Notes under the pieces: model-generated
Told to the model about the DNA's origin: nothing
What the model saw: the letters and a program-made list of their open reading frames with translations, nothing else
The model's database searches: none
Translations under genes and position numbers: made by a program
Shown here: piece after piece, positions 10,508 to 20,692 of the stretch
How positions within the stretch are numbered: position 1 is the stretch's first letter
How the letters are laid out: the number at the start of each line of letters is the position of its first letter
From: Acidovorax sp. CF316
GTDB lineage: Bacteria > Pseudomonadota > Gammaproteobacteria > Burkholderiales > Burkholderiaceae_C
Direction: 5' to 3'
Assembly (NCBI RefSeq): GCF_000276605.1
Contig: NZ_AKJX01000020.1
Span: 1-64,000 of the forward strand
DNA length: 64,000 nt

Positions 10508-11782
10508 TCAGGGAACGAGCAGGTGCATCGAGTGCGCGGCCTGCAGCACCAGCAGGGCTGACAGCAGCGCGGGCGGCATCACCACCAGGCCGATCTTGAG
10601 GAACTGCCATGCCCCCACGTGCAGGCCCTCGCGCCGCAGCGCGGCCAGCCACAGGATGGTGGCCAGCGAGCCGGTGACCGAGAGGTTGGGCCCCAGGTCG
10701 ATGCCGATCAGCGCGGCCGCGCGCACGGTGCCTGACGCGGACGCCGCGTCGAGCGAGGCCCCCGCCAGCAGGCCCGCCGGCAAATTGTTGACCAGGTTGG
10801 TCGCCACGCCCAGCAGCGCGCCCAGCACCGTGCCCGCCCCTTGCGGCCAGGCAGCGGCGGCGTTGCGCAATGCACCCGCCATCAGGCCCACCACGCCTGT
10901 GTGCTCCAGCGCCTGCACGAAGACGAACAGCCCTGCCACCAGCGGCAGCACGTCCCACGAGACGGAGCGCAGCGCCTGCCAGGGCGCACGCCCGCAGGCA
11001 AAGGCCAGCAGCGCCAGCGTGCCCAGCGCGGCACCCAGCGTGGGCCAGCCCAGCGGAATGCGCAGCCAGGCACAGCCCACCAGCACCAGCACCGACACGG
11101 CCAGCCCGCCGGCCGCCACGCGCCCACCCAGGCCCAGCGGGTGTTCGGGCACCGTGGTGGCGATGGTCTCGGGGATGCTGCTTCTCAAAACCCAGCGCAG
11201 GGCCACATAGGTCACGCCGATGGAGGCCAGCGAGGGCAGCGCAAACAGCGCCATCCAGTGTGCCAGCGACGGCATGCCGCTGCCCCAGAGCACCAGGTTG
11301 GCGGGGTTGGAGATGGGCAACACGAAACTTGCCGCATTGGCGATGAAGGCGCAGATGAACAGGTAGGGCAAGGGCGAGGCACCCACGGCGCGCGCCACCG
11401 CGAACACCGCTGGGGTCAGCACCACGGCGGTGGCATCGTTGGACAGGAACACCGTGACCAGCGTGCCCACGGCATACACACTGACGAACAGGCGCCGGCC
11501 CGAACCCCGGGCCTGCTGGGCCGCGAGCGTGGCCAGCCAGTCGAAGACGCCCTCGCGCCGTGCCAGTTCGGACAGCAGCATCATGCCGGCCAGGAACAGG
11601 TAGACGTCGTGCCCGCGCATCACGCCCTCGAAGGCCAGGGCCGGGCTGAGCAGGCCGCACGCCAGCAGGATCAGCGCGCCGGCCACGGCCCAGACGGCCT
11701 CGGGCAACCGGAAAGGCCGCACGATCACGGCGGCCGTGGCCACGCCGATGATGGCCCAGGTCCAGGGGGCGGCGGCCATCAT
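10508..11782 (-). CDS. ArsB/SLC13-type anion transporter
   Basis: A 424-residue permease with about 11-12 membrane helices. Family landmarks include FLSNDATAVVLTPAV and NPANLVLWGSG in the first half, and NLVNNLPAG plus DLGPNLSVTGSLATILWL in the second. The last segment closely resembles the ArsB signature, so arsenite or a related anion is a plausible substrate. No arsR, arsC or ArsA-like gene lies near, so the substrate is left open. The ATG at 11782 (a double Met) starts the first helix; further upstream sequence is an unlikely leader. Confidence 0.82.
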   Translation of the reverse strand: MMAAAPWTWAIIGVATAAVIVRPFRLPEAVWAVAGALILLACGLLSPALAFEGVMRGHDVYLFLAGMMLLSELARREGVFDWLATLAAQQARGSGRRLFVSVYAVGTLVTVFLSNDATAVVLTPAVFAVARAVGASPLPYLFICAFIANAASFVLPISNPANLVLWGSGMPSLAHWMALFALPSLASIGVTYVALRWVLRSSIPETIATTVPEHPLGLGGRVAAGGLAVSVLVLVGCAWLRIPLGWPTLGAALGTLALLAFACGRAPWQALRSVSWDVLPLVAGLFVFVQALEHTGVVGLMAGALRNAAAAWPQGAGTVLGALLGVATNLVNNLPAGLLAGASLDAASASGTVRAAALIGIDLGPNLSVTGSLATILWLAALRREGLHVGAWQFLKIGLVVMPPALLSALLVLQAAHSMHLLVP

Positions 11783-11991
11783 GCGGCGGCCCCTTGGCGG
11801 CAGGCGGCGTGGCCCGGGAGATGGAACAAAGGCACGGCAGTGGCGGGACAGGGTTGCATGGGGGCGGATTCTATGCACTGCCTGCCCATGGCGGCCTGCC
11901 GCAATGCCCTTGCCGGTGCGCCGGGTCACAAGGCCCCTTACCATGTGGTCAAAAGAACGCGCCTGCGATGCGTTCCATAGGAGCCCTCCCA

Positions 11992-13851
<1,860 letters not shown>

Positions 13852-13884
13852 CAGGCCAGGGCCTTCGCGACCCCGAAATTGGTG

Positions 13885-13944
13885 TTGACAGGCCCTAACG
13901 TGTCGCGCAGGCGGCTGCCTGCCCAGGCCGTGCGCCCTAACGTG
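13885..13944 (+). repeat. Direct repeat GCCCTAACGTG with a TTGACA box
   Basis: GCCCTAACGTG occurs at 13892-13902 and 13934-13944, exactly 42 bp apart (four helical turns). TTGACA (13885-13890) touches the first copy, but no good -10 follows at 16-18 bp. It may be an operator or promoter for the EthD-like gene at 13992. Confidence 0.35.
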
Positions 13945-13991
13945 CAGGGCACCGCGGCCATACCGGCCGCCCCTCATCGGAGAACCCTTGC

Positions 13992-14318
13992 ATGATCAAG
14001 ATCACGGCCCTGTACCGCTGGCACGAAGGCGCCCGCTTCGACCACGACTACTACCACGGCGAGCACATGCGCATTGCGCGCGAGGCCCTGGGCCCGCTGG
14101 GCCTGGTGCGGCTGGAGAGCGACCGCGTGATGTACCCGGGCCCGCCGCGCCCGGGCCAGGTGGTGGCGCTGACCAATGCCTTCTTCGAGACGGCGGAGCA
14201 GGCCCAGGTGGCGGCGCAAAAGACCGCGCCGGTGCTCACTGCGGACGTGCCCAACTACACCGACATCAAGCCCGAGTCGTACATGGCGCAGATGAAGGCG
14301 CACCCGCTCGGGGCCTGA
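13992..14318 (+). CDS. EthD-like (ferredoxin-fold) small protein
   Basis: A 108-residue protein of the EthD / dimeric alpha-beta barrel type: MIKITALYRWHEG, then HDYYHGEHMRIA, a pattern common to this family, and a C-terminal YTDIKPESY segment. EthD proteins assist degradation of ethers and aromatic compounds or have unknown catalytic roles. GGAG lies 12 bp upstream of the ATG. It ends two bases before the convergent cytochrome gene. Confidence 0.78.
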   Translation: MIKITALYRWHEGARFDHDYYHGEHMRIAREALGPLGLVRLESDRVMYPGPPRPGQVVALTNAFFETAEQAQVAAQKTAPVLTADVPNYTDIKPESYMAQMKAHPLGA

Positions 14319-14320
14319 GC

Positions 14321-15613
14321 CTACATGCCGCGCCGCTCCTTGGCGCGGTAGACCTCGATGGCGCCGACGGAGCTTGCCTGGTTGCCCCAGCTGTTGCGCA
14401 CGAAGGTGGCAACGGCGGCCACATCCTCGTCGCTCAGCACATGGCGGAACGGGGGCATGCCATGGGGGCGCGGGTTGCCGGCCGTGGCCGGCAGGTAGCC
14501 GCCCTGCAGCACCACGCGCACCAGGTTGGTGGTGTCGGCCAGCACCACGGCGCGGTTGCCGGCCAGCGCCGGGAAGGCTCCGGGACCGCCCTGCCCCTGG
14601 CCCTGGTCGCCATGGCATTGCGCGCACTGCTGCTCGTACACCTTGGCGCCGCGCGCCATGGCCGATGCGGCGGGCGGCGCAGCGGGAGGTGGTGACACGG
14701 TGTGCTGCTGCAGGTCCTGCAGGTAGACCGCCATGGCGCGGGCATCGGCATCGGTCAGGTACTGGGTGCTGCGGAACACCACCTCGGCCATGGGGCCCAT
14801 CACCGAGCCGTCGGGTGCCACACCGGTCTTGAGCAGGGCCACCACGTCCTGTACCGGCCATTCCTTCACGCCAGCCTCGGCCGCGGCATTGAGCGCCGGG
14901 GCATACCAGTTCTGCACCGGGATCAGGCCGCCGTTGAAGGCCATGGCGTCGCTGGTCGCGCCCAGCGCATTGCGCGGGGTGTGGCAGGCCGTGCAATGGC
15001 CCAGGCCGTTGACCAGGTAGGCACCGCGGTTGTACTCGGCCGTCTGGGTGGGGGCGACCAGCGCCGTGCCCGGTGCGAAGAACAGCGCCCGCCACACGGC
15101 CAGCGCTGCCTGCGTGCTGTACGGAAAGCGCAGCGCGTGCGGCCGGTTGGCTTCGCCCACGGAGGGCAGGCTTTGCAGGTAGGCGTAGATGGCGTCCGAA
15201 TCCTCGCGTGTGACCTGGGTGTAGTTGGGGTAGGGAAACGCCGGGTACAGCAGGCGCCCGTCGCGCGAGCGGCCATGGTGCATGGCGCGCCAGAACTCGG
15301 CAGACGACCACTGGCCGATGCCGTGGGCCTTGTCGGGCGTGAGATTGGAGCTGTGTACCACGCCGAACGGCGTCTCGATGCCGCGCCCGCCGGCAAAGGC
15401 CGCCCCGCCCTGCGTGGTGTGGCAAGCCATGCAGTTGCCCACGCGCGCCAGGTACTCGCCGCGCACCACCTGTTCGGGGGTGGAGACAAAGGCCTCCGGG
15501 CTGGAGGGCAGCGGCTCCTCCCCGCGCAGGTTCAAGGTAATCACCGCAGCAGCGCCGATGCCCAGGGCCGCCAGGGTGGAAGAGATCGTCCTGAGGATGG
15601 TTCGTGCGTTCAT
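14321..15613 (-). CDS. Triheme cytochrome c (alcohol/aldehyde dehydrogenase subunit type)
   Basis: A 430-residue exported protein. An uncleaved or cleavable N-terminal signal (about 8-28) is followed by three haem c sites: CMACH (61-65), CTACH (207-211) and CAQCH (330-334). This matches the three-domain cytochrome subunit of membrane alcohol, aldehyde or gluconate dehydrogenases that pass electrons to the respiratory chain. The catalytic flavin, PQQ or molybdenum subunit is not encoded next to it. It follows the dihaem cytochrome gene by 13 bp and is probably co-transcribed with it. Confidence 0.88.
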   Translation of the reverse strand: MNARTILRTISSTLAALGIGAAAVITLNLRGEEPLPSSPEAFVSTPEQVVRGEYLARVGNCMACHTTQGGAAFAGGRGIETPFGVVHSSNLTPDKAHGIGQWSSAEFWRAMHHGRSRDGRLLYPAFPYPNYTQVTREDSDAIYAYLQSLPSVGEANRPHALRFPYSTQAALAVWRALFFAPGTALVAPTQTAEYNRGAYLVNGLGHCTACHTPRNALGATSDAMAFNGGLIPVQNWYAPALNAAAEAGVKEWPVQDVVALLKTGVAPDGSVMGPMAEVVFRSTQYLTDADARAMAVYLQDLQQHTVSPPPAAPPAASAMARGAKVYEQQCAQCHGDQGQGQGGPGAFPALAGNRAVVLADTTNLVRVVLQGGYLPATAGNPRPHGMPPFRHVLSDEDVAAVATFVRNSWGNQASSVGAIEVYRAKERRGM

Positions 15614-15626
15614 AGCCGTGCCCTCT

Positions 15627-16388
15627 TCAACGTCCGGCCACGGGTACGCCATCCACCCCGCCGCAGCGCATGGGCATGGCACCCGTCAGGCGCGCCGCTG
15701 GCTTGCCACCACCGGGCACGGACTGGGCGGCCAGCCAGGCCGAGACGGCGCTCACGTCGTCCGGCGTGAGCTGGCGCGCGATGTCGGCCATGCAGTCGGG
15801 CGCGTGGGCGCGGCGCTGGCCGGTCTTCCAGGCACCGAGCTGGCTGTTGAGGTAGTCACGCGGCAGGCCCAGCAGGCCGGGGATGAAGGGGTTGACCCCG
15901 GTCATGGCCGGGCCATGGCACTGCACGCAGGCCGGAATGCTGCGCGCCGCATCGCCTTGCAGCACCAGCAGGCGGCCACGCTCCAATGCGGCAGGCGGCG
16001 CCTGGGGTGCCGGTGGCGGCGGGTACGGCACCTCCAGCGCCGCGAAGTGCGCGGCCATCTCGCGCAGGTAGTCATCGGTCAGGTGCTCGATGAGACTGGT
16101 CATCTGCGGGTAGCTGCGCCGCCCCTCGCGGAAGTTGAGCAGCTGGTTGGCCAGGTAGCCGGCCGGCTTGCCCGCGATGCGCGGGAAGTAGCCCTCCTGG
16201 GTGGCCCGGCCTTCCTTGCCATGGCAGGTGACGCAGGCCAGCACGCGCGGCGCCATGCCGCTGGCGACGGAAGTGGCGGCCACAGGGGCCGCTGGGATCG
16301 CCGGTTGCGCAGCCGCACCGCCCAGGCTGGCGGCCATCCACAGCGGGACAACAACGGGACGCAGCAGGCTGCACAAACGATCGATCAT
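15627..16388 (-). CDS. Dihaem cytochrome c (c4-like)
   Basis: A 253-residue secreted protein. The signal peptide ends near AAAQ (about 28), with haem sites CVTCH (52-56) and CVQCH (154-158) in two similar domains, and a Pro-rich hinge at about 122-132. Such c4-type proteins carry electrons between dehydrogenases and terminal oxidases. It is the first gene of the cytochrome pair and is transcribed away from the MocR-type regulator, which may control it. The start at 16388 gives a good signal peptide. Confidence 0.87.
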   Translation of the reverse strand: MIDRLCSLLRPVVVPLWMAASLGGAAAQPAIPAAPVAATSVASGMAPRVLACVTCHGKEGRATQEGYFPRIAGKPAGYLANQLLNFREGRRSYPQMTSLIEHLTDDYLREMAAHFAALEVPYPPPPAPQAPPAALERGRLLVLQGDAARSIPACVQCHGPAMTGVNPFIPGLLGLPRDYLNSQLGAWKTGQRRAHAPDCMADIARQLTPDDVSAVSAWLAAQSVPGGGKPAARLTGAMPMRCGGVDGVPVAGR

Positions 16389-16443
16389 GGGGCGGTGGCT
16401 TCTTTTTGGGATTGCAACGGACTCTACGCCTCCCCTCAAAAAC

Positions 16444-16488
16444 AGTACAGATTCAGTTTCAGGTTAAAAATACGGATCAGTTTGTACT
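16444..16488. promoter_or_regulatory. Repeats in the cytochrome-mocR divergent promoter region
   Basis: AGTACA (16444-16449) and TGTACT (16483-16488) form a perfect inverted pair 39 bp apart. Inside are two direct copies of GAT(T)CAGTTT at 16450-16459 and 16475-16483. MocR regulators commonly bind direct repeats, so this is a candidate site for the adjacent regulator. Confidence 0.45.
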
Positions 16489-16507
16489 AGATCAAAATCG
16501 TCTTTGC

Positions 16508-17941
16508 ATGAAACGTTATGAGCGCCACGCCGATGCCATCGCCCAGCTGATCCACAGCGGTGCGCTGCGCCCCGGCGACCGCGTGCCTTCGGTGCGCGAG
16601 TCCAGCCGCACCCGGGGCATCAGCCCGTCCACGGTGTTCGAGGCGTATTACCTGCTGGAGGCACAGGGGCTGATCCATGCGCGCCCGCGCTCGGGCTACT
16701 ACGTGAGCGCCCATCTGCCCATGGCAGCCGGGCAGACGCCCCCGGCGGAGCCCCTACCCTCGCAGCCGGCGGCCGGGTCCACCGGCGTGGCCATCAGCGA
16801 CTTGGTCTTCGAGGTGCTGGGCTCGGCCCGCGACCGCGACCTGGTGCCGCTGGGCTCGGCCTTTCCGGGGCTGGAGCTGTTCCCCTTCGAGCGGCTGGCG
16901 CGCTGCCTGTCGGGCGGCATGCGCAAGCTCGACCCCTGGAGCATCGTGCAGAGCCTGCCGCCCGGCGACGAGCGCCTGCGCCAACAGATCGCGCTGCGCT
17001 ACGGCCTGCACGGCACGGCGGTGGACACCGGCGAGCTCATCGTCACCAATGGCGCCATGGAGGCGCTCAACCTGTGCCTGGAGGCCGTGACCCGGCCGGG
17101 CGACATCGTGGTGGTCGAATCCCCCACCTTCTACGCCGCGCTGCAGGCGCTGGAACGGCTGAACCTGCAGGCCGTGGAGGTGGCGACCCACCCACGCGAG
17201 GGCATCGACCTGGCCGCACTGGCCGAGGCCCTGGCGCGCCACCCGGTCAAGGCCTGCTGGCTGATGCCGAGCTTTCAAAACCCGCTGGGCAGCCTGATGC
17301 CCGAGGAGAACAAACGCGCCCTGGTGGCCCTGCTCGCGCGCCACCAGGTGCCGCTGATCGAGGACGACGTGTATGGCGAGCTGCACTTTGCCCCCGACCG
17401 CCCGCCCCCGGCCAAGGCCTTTGACACCGAGGGCCTGGTGATGCACTGCAGCTCGTTCAGCAAGTGCCTGGCGCCTGGCTACCGCGTGGGCTGGGTGGCA
17501 GCGGGCCGCTTTGCCACCGGCGTACAGCGCCTGAAACTCATGACCACGCTGGCGGCGGCCGTGCCATCGCAGCAGGCGCTCTCCGAGTACCTGGCCCAAG
17601 GGGGCTACGACCGGCACCTGCGCCAGCTGCGGCGCAGCCTGGCGCGGCAGCAGGAGCGCGCGCTGGCCGGCATTGCGCGGCATTTTCCGGCCGGCACGCG
17701 GGTGTCACGGCCCGAGGGCGGCTACTTCCTGTGGGTGGAGCTGCCGCCCACGGTCGATGCCCTCACCCTGCACCGCCAGGCCCTGGCCCAGGGCATCAGC
17801 CTGGCACCGGGGCAGATTTTCTCGGCCGACCAGCGGTTTGCGCACTGCGTGCGCATCAACTACGGGCACCCGGCGCAGGAGCGTTTCGAAGAGGCGCTGG
17901 CCACCGTAGGGCAGCTTGCGGGGCAATTGGCGCAGGGTTGA
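16508..17941 (+). CDS. MocR-family regulator (GntR HTH fused to aminotransferase fold)
   Basis: A 477-residue fusion. The N-terminal GntR winged helix (about 1-75) includes RPGDRVPSVRESS and GISPSTVFEAYYLLE. The rest is a fold-type I aminotransferase domain with NGAMEALNLC, LIEDDVYGEL and the PLP-binding Lys at SSFSK (about residue 319). Family members sense PLP or amino compounds and control nearby genes. It is divergent from the cytochrome pair. The start at 16508 gives the usual short N-terminus; no leader is needed. Confidence 0.9.
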   Translation: MKRYERHADAIAQLIHSGALRPGDRVPSVRESSRTRGISPSTVFEAYYLLEAQGLIHARPRSGYYVSAHLPMAAGQTPPAEPLPSQPAAGSTGVAISDLVFEVLGSARDRDLVPLGSAFPGLELFPFERLARCLSGGMRKLDPWSIVQSLPPGDERLRQQIALRYGLHGTAVDTGELIVTNGAMEALNLCLEAVTRPGDIVVVESPTFYAALQALERLNLQAVEVATHPREGIDLAALAEALARHPVKACWLMPSFQNPLGSLMPEENKRALVALLARHQVPLIEDDVYGELHFAPDRPPPAKAFDTEGLVMHCSSFSKCLAPGYRVGWVAAGRFATGVQRLKLMTTLAAAVPSQQALSEYLAQGGYDRHLRQLRRSLARQQERALAGIARHFPAGTRVSRPEGGYFLWVELPPTVDALTLHRQALAQGISLAPGQIFSADQRFAHCVRINYGHPAQERFEEALATVGQLAGQLAQG

Positions 17942-18000
17942 GTTGTCCGCAGCGCTTTTTGGGGTGCAATGCAGCACACCCCGGTGTATCCAATGGAAAA

Positions 18001-18015
18001 ACTTGTACGACAAGT
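18001..18015. promoter_or_regulatory. Perfect palindrome resembling a GntR/FCD operator
   Basis: ACTTGTACGACAAGT has 6-bp perfect arms around ACG. GntR regulators of the FCD group bind sites of the TTGT-N3-ACAA type. It lies 60 bp after the mocR stop and about 160 bp before the next gene; no FCD regulator is in the window. The rest of the 17942-18173 gap shows nothing else I can support. Confidence 0.45.
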
Positions 18016-18173
18016 CCTTGCATTTTGCTGACAAACCGCCGCCCAGCGTTGGATACGCCCAACTTCGGGTTCGCCCCTCTTCTGGCATGGCTATTGCACG
18101 GCATACTGGCCGCCGTCCGGCTTGCGGGCCCCGCCAGGGCCGGCCGCACAGCAGCCATCCAACTCCGCCCACC

Positions 18174-18524
18174 ATGCCACCACCCCAGCGTGCTCCGATC
18201 CTGACCGTGGAAGACGAAGACGACTGGATCGTCTCGTTTGCGTTCGGCCCCCAGGGCACCGACCGCCTGACGCTCAAGCGCACGCCCCGGCTGGAGTTCA
18301 TGCTCCGGCCCGAGCAGCGCGGCGTGTTCGTCGGCGTTGGCATGGGCGGACGCCCTGCCCCGCTGGTCGCCGTGCAATGGGGCAGCAAGAGCGTGGACGT
18401 GGTGTCCACCGAACGCCGCTACAGCCTGGATATCAGCAAGGTGGACGGCAACCTGCTCGCTGCGGCGCTGCAGGTACTGGGGAAGATGAACTTTGACCAG
18501 AGGTTTCAGCTGGCGGGGGTGTGA
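18174..18524 (+). CDS. Small protein of unknown function
   Basis: A 116-residue acidic-to-neutral soluble protein with no signal peptide or membrane helix; several short beta-type stretches (WIVSFAFG, GVFVGVGMGG, LVAVQWG). Family not recognised. It converges on the last gene of the pilus locus (40 bp gap). Codon use looks like that of its neighbours, so it is probably a real gene, but the start is not certain; longer in-frame starts exist upstream. Confidence 0.55.
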   Translation: MPPPQRAPILTVEDEDDWIVSFAFGPQGTDRLTLKRTPRLEFMLRPEQRGVFVGVGMGGRPAPLVAVQWGSKSVDVVSTERRYSLDISKVDGNLLAAALQVLGKMNFDQRFQLAGV

Positions 18525-18564
18525 GAGGCAATCGCCCAGGGTCTTCACACCGCACCGGCGCCCT

Positions 18565-19302
18565 TCAGCGTGTCATCTTGAAGGCGGCATTCACGACAGC
18601 GACCTGCGATTCATCCAAACGGGTCTCCACCAACGCGCCAAACGCCATGCTGTCGTTGATGGGCCAGATCACGCCAGGGTTGTTCGCCGTCACGTCAGCC
18701 GCTAGGGCGGCTGCGCGCAGGCTTCCGAAACGTGCGTCGCTGCGGCCATCGATCTGCTGGTCCAGTGCACCCGCCAGTGAAAAGGTAACGCTCCGGATCT
18801 CCATCACATTGCGCGGCAGCGCCACATAGTTGCCTACCGAAGCGGCGGGTTCTGCCCAGTCGATACTCCGGAAGCAGACCTGCACCTCCTGCGGATTGCC
18901 ATTGCTGTCCAGATAGACATAGCGATCTTGCTGGCCTTCGGTGCGCCCAGTAGGAACGCGAATGCCGGCGGCCAGAAAGGCGTTGATCATGGGGGCACCG
19001 CACAACGCAACTCCGGCATTGGCACCGTTCCCGTTGACGCGCCCCGAAGGAGCCAGGGGATCATCACCCGGTGGCCGGCCTACGCCATTGAAATACGCCT
19101 CATAAGCCAACTGCCAGCCCTGAATGAAGTCGGTAGACAGGCGCTGGTTGGCGGCCGAGCGCTGCAGGTCGCGCCCTACGGCCACGGCGCCGATCAACAG
19201 GCCGATGACGACCAGCACGACGCTCAGCTCCAGCAGCGAGAAGCCGCGCTGGCGGCGCGGGGCCTTGTCGCGGGAAGGTTGGTGAATGCAGGAGGAAGTC
19301 AT
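18565..19302 (-). CDS. Prepilin, paralogue of the major-pilin group
   Basis: A 245-residue class III prepilin: 20-residue basic leader, cleavage before F21 in GFSLLELS, then the hydrophobic helix VVLVVIGLLIGAVAVGRDLQ. It shares with the three pilins at the other end of the locus the segment RYVYLDSNGNPQEVQVCF, the LDQQIDG motif and the C-terminal DESQV pattern, so they are paralogues. It is the last gene of the locus. The start at 19302 is chosen for leader length; another ATG at 19347 would overlap the previous gene by 17 bases. Confidence 0.82.
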   Translation of the reverse strand: MTSSCIHQPSRDKAPRRQRGFSLLELSVVLVVIGLLIGAVAVGRDLQRSAANQRLSTDFIQGWQLAYEAYFNGVGRPPGDDPLAPSGRVNGNGANAGVALCGAPMINAFLAAGIRVPTGRTEGQQDRYVYLDSNGNPQEVQVCFRSIDWAEPAASVGNYVALPRNVMEIRSVTFSLAGALDQQIDGRSDARFGSLRAAALAADVTANNPGVIWPINDSMAFGALVETRLDESQVAVVNAAFKMTR

Positions 19303-19330
19303 GGTGCGTAACTCGGTGGTCAAGGGGTCA

Positions 19331-20692
19331 TCAGTGGCCAATGGCATCGGCCTTCAGCGCATTCAGGTTGACGTCGATGGACAGGTCGGTGATCGCCGTG
19401 GTGTGTGCTGCAAAATCGCTGAACACCTTCTCGGCCTCGGCCAGGGACAAGGCGGCATCGACCTGGGCGGCGATCGCGGCGACATCGCTGGCCACGGCCA
19501 GACCAATGCCCACGGCTGCCAGCGCGATCTGGAACGAGCGCGCGCCAACGCTCGCCGTGGTGTCGGCGACGGCAGACAACATTTCCTTTGCAGCGTCCAG
19601 GGTGCCCGCAGCGGCAGACAGAAGACCCGCAGCGGCCATGGCCACGTCGGCCCTGGCCAGCACGACAGCGATGTAGAGCTGGTCACGGTAATCGTACAAG
19701 GCGCGTTCGAGCACGAAGGCGCCCGTGGCCACGTTGAAGTGCGCATGCGACACCGCCGACAGCGAGGCACCGCAATGCAGTTCATCGAACAGCTCCGTAG
19801 GGCTGGCTGCGATCACGATGTCATCGTAGAGGTTGGTCACGGCGTTGCCCGGCGCCTCGAAGGTCGGGTCCGCGTTGGTCGCGGTGTCATTCGCCCCGTC
19901 AAACGCCTGACCGTTCCCGTTGGCATCCAACATGCCAGGGGCAGCGATCACGAAGGCCGCGGGGCGCCTTTGCGCGCCCACCTGGGTGGCCAGGAAACCG
20001 GCTGGCGCCACCACCGGCGTACTGGCCGTGTTCAGCGCCAGGCAGATATCGATCAGATTGACCGCCCCCGCACCGTCCGCCCCCGCCAGAGGGCACGGTT
20101 GGGTGGGCGGGCCTACCGCGCCCGGAGGCACGTTCGACGCCCTGCAATCAGGGTTCAGAGGCCCCGTGGGTCCGTCCACGTAGGTCTTGCCAAGCAGGCT
20201 GGTCAGGCTGGTCGTGACCTCCGGTACCGGAGGCGCATTGGGGTTGGGCGCCTCGGTATGGTTTTGCGGCTTGGGGTTGGGCGTGCGCACGCGCAGCGTG
20301 TTCATGCGGTCGCGCGGCGCGGCCAGGTCACGGTCTGCAGGAGCATTCGCCGTGGCTGCACCCGACGGCTGGCGGTACACGCCATAGCGCAGCATGCCCG
20401 CCTCCGGCCTTGGAAGGCCCAGCGTACGCCAGGGCAGAAAACCCACCTGGCCGCCACCCACGCAGTTCTCCACCCCCTGGAGGTTGTTGGCAGGGCACGG
20501 CAGGCGGTAGTTGGCATGCAGGAAGCCCACCAGCGCGTCACGCGACTGTTGCTGCACATCCATCTGCACTGAAGTCACCCGGTGCCGCTCGGACAGCTGC
20601 CAGAAGATGATGGCCGCCGGCAGGATCAGGCCCAGCGCCAGCAAGACCACCGAAAGCTCCACCAGGGTGAAACCCATCATGCGGTGTTTCAT
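19331..20692 (-). CDS. Very large prepilin with Ala-rich C-terminal domain
   Basis: A 453-residue prepilin with a short 7-residue leader, GFTLVE site and N-terminal helix. The middle has RLPCPANN, GFLPWRTLGLP and a DANGNGQAFDGAND loop that looks calcium-binding. From about 339 to 440 the protein is a long, Ala-rich mostly helical region (e.g. LLSAAAGTLDAAKEML). Typical pilins are 150-200 residues, so both size and tail are unusual. It overlaps the upstream 406-residue prepilin gene by 4 bases. Likely a minor pilin or pilus-tip component; function inferred from context. Confidence 0.8.
   Translation of the reverse strand: MKHRMMGFTLVELSVVLLALGLILPAAIIFWQLSERHRVTSVQMDVQQQSRDALVGFLHANYRLPCPANNLQGVENCVGGGQVGFLPWRTLGLPRPEAGMLRYGVYRQPSGAATANAPADRDLAAPRDRMNTLRVRTPNPKPQNHTEAPNPNAPPVPEVTTSLTSLLGKTYVDGPTGPLNPDCRASNVPPGAVGPPTQPCPLAGADGAGAVNLIDICLALNTASTPVVAPAGFLATQVGAQRRPAAFVIAAPGMLDANGNGQAFDGANDTATNADPTFEAPGNAVTNLYDDIVIAASPTELFDELHCGASLSAVSHAHFNVATGAFVLERALYDYRDQLYIAVVLARADVAMAAAGLLSAAAGTLDAAKEMLSAVADTTASVGARSFQIALAAVGIGLAVASDVAAIAAQVDAALSLAEAEKVFSDFAAHTTAITDLSIDVNLNALKADAIGH

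Noticed and set aside
9159-11660. Open frame of 833 codons on the minus strand across GrpB, CopD-like, DUF4230-like and the transporter genes
   Set aside because: Crosses several recognisable genes in both orientations, with low-complexity Arg/Gly/His content and no motif.
11736-11991. Small gene between the transporter and the ABC exporter
   Set aside because: The short frames there have no ribosome site or recognisable content and overlap the 5' end of the transporter gene.
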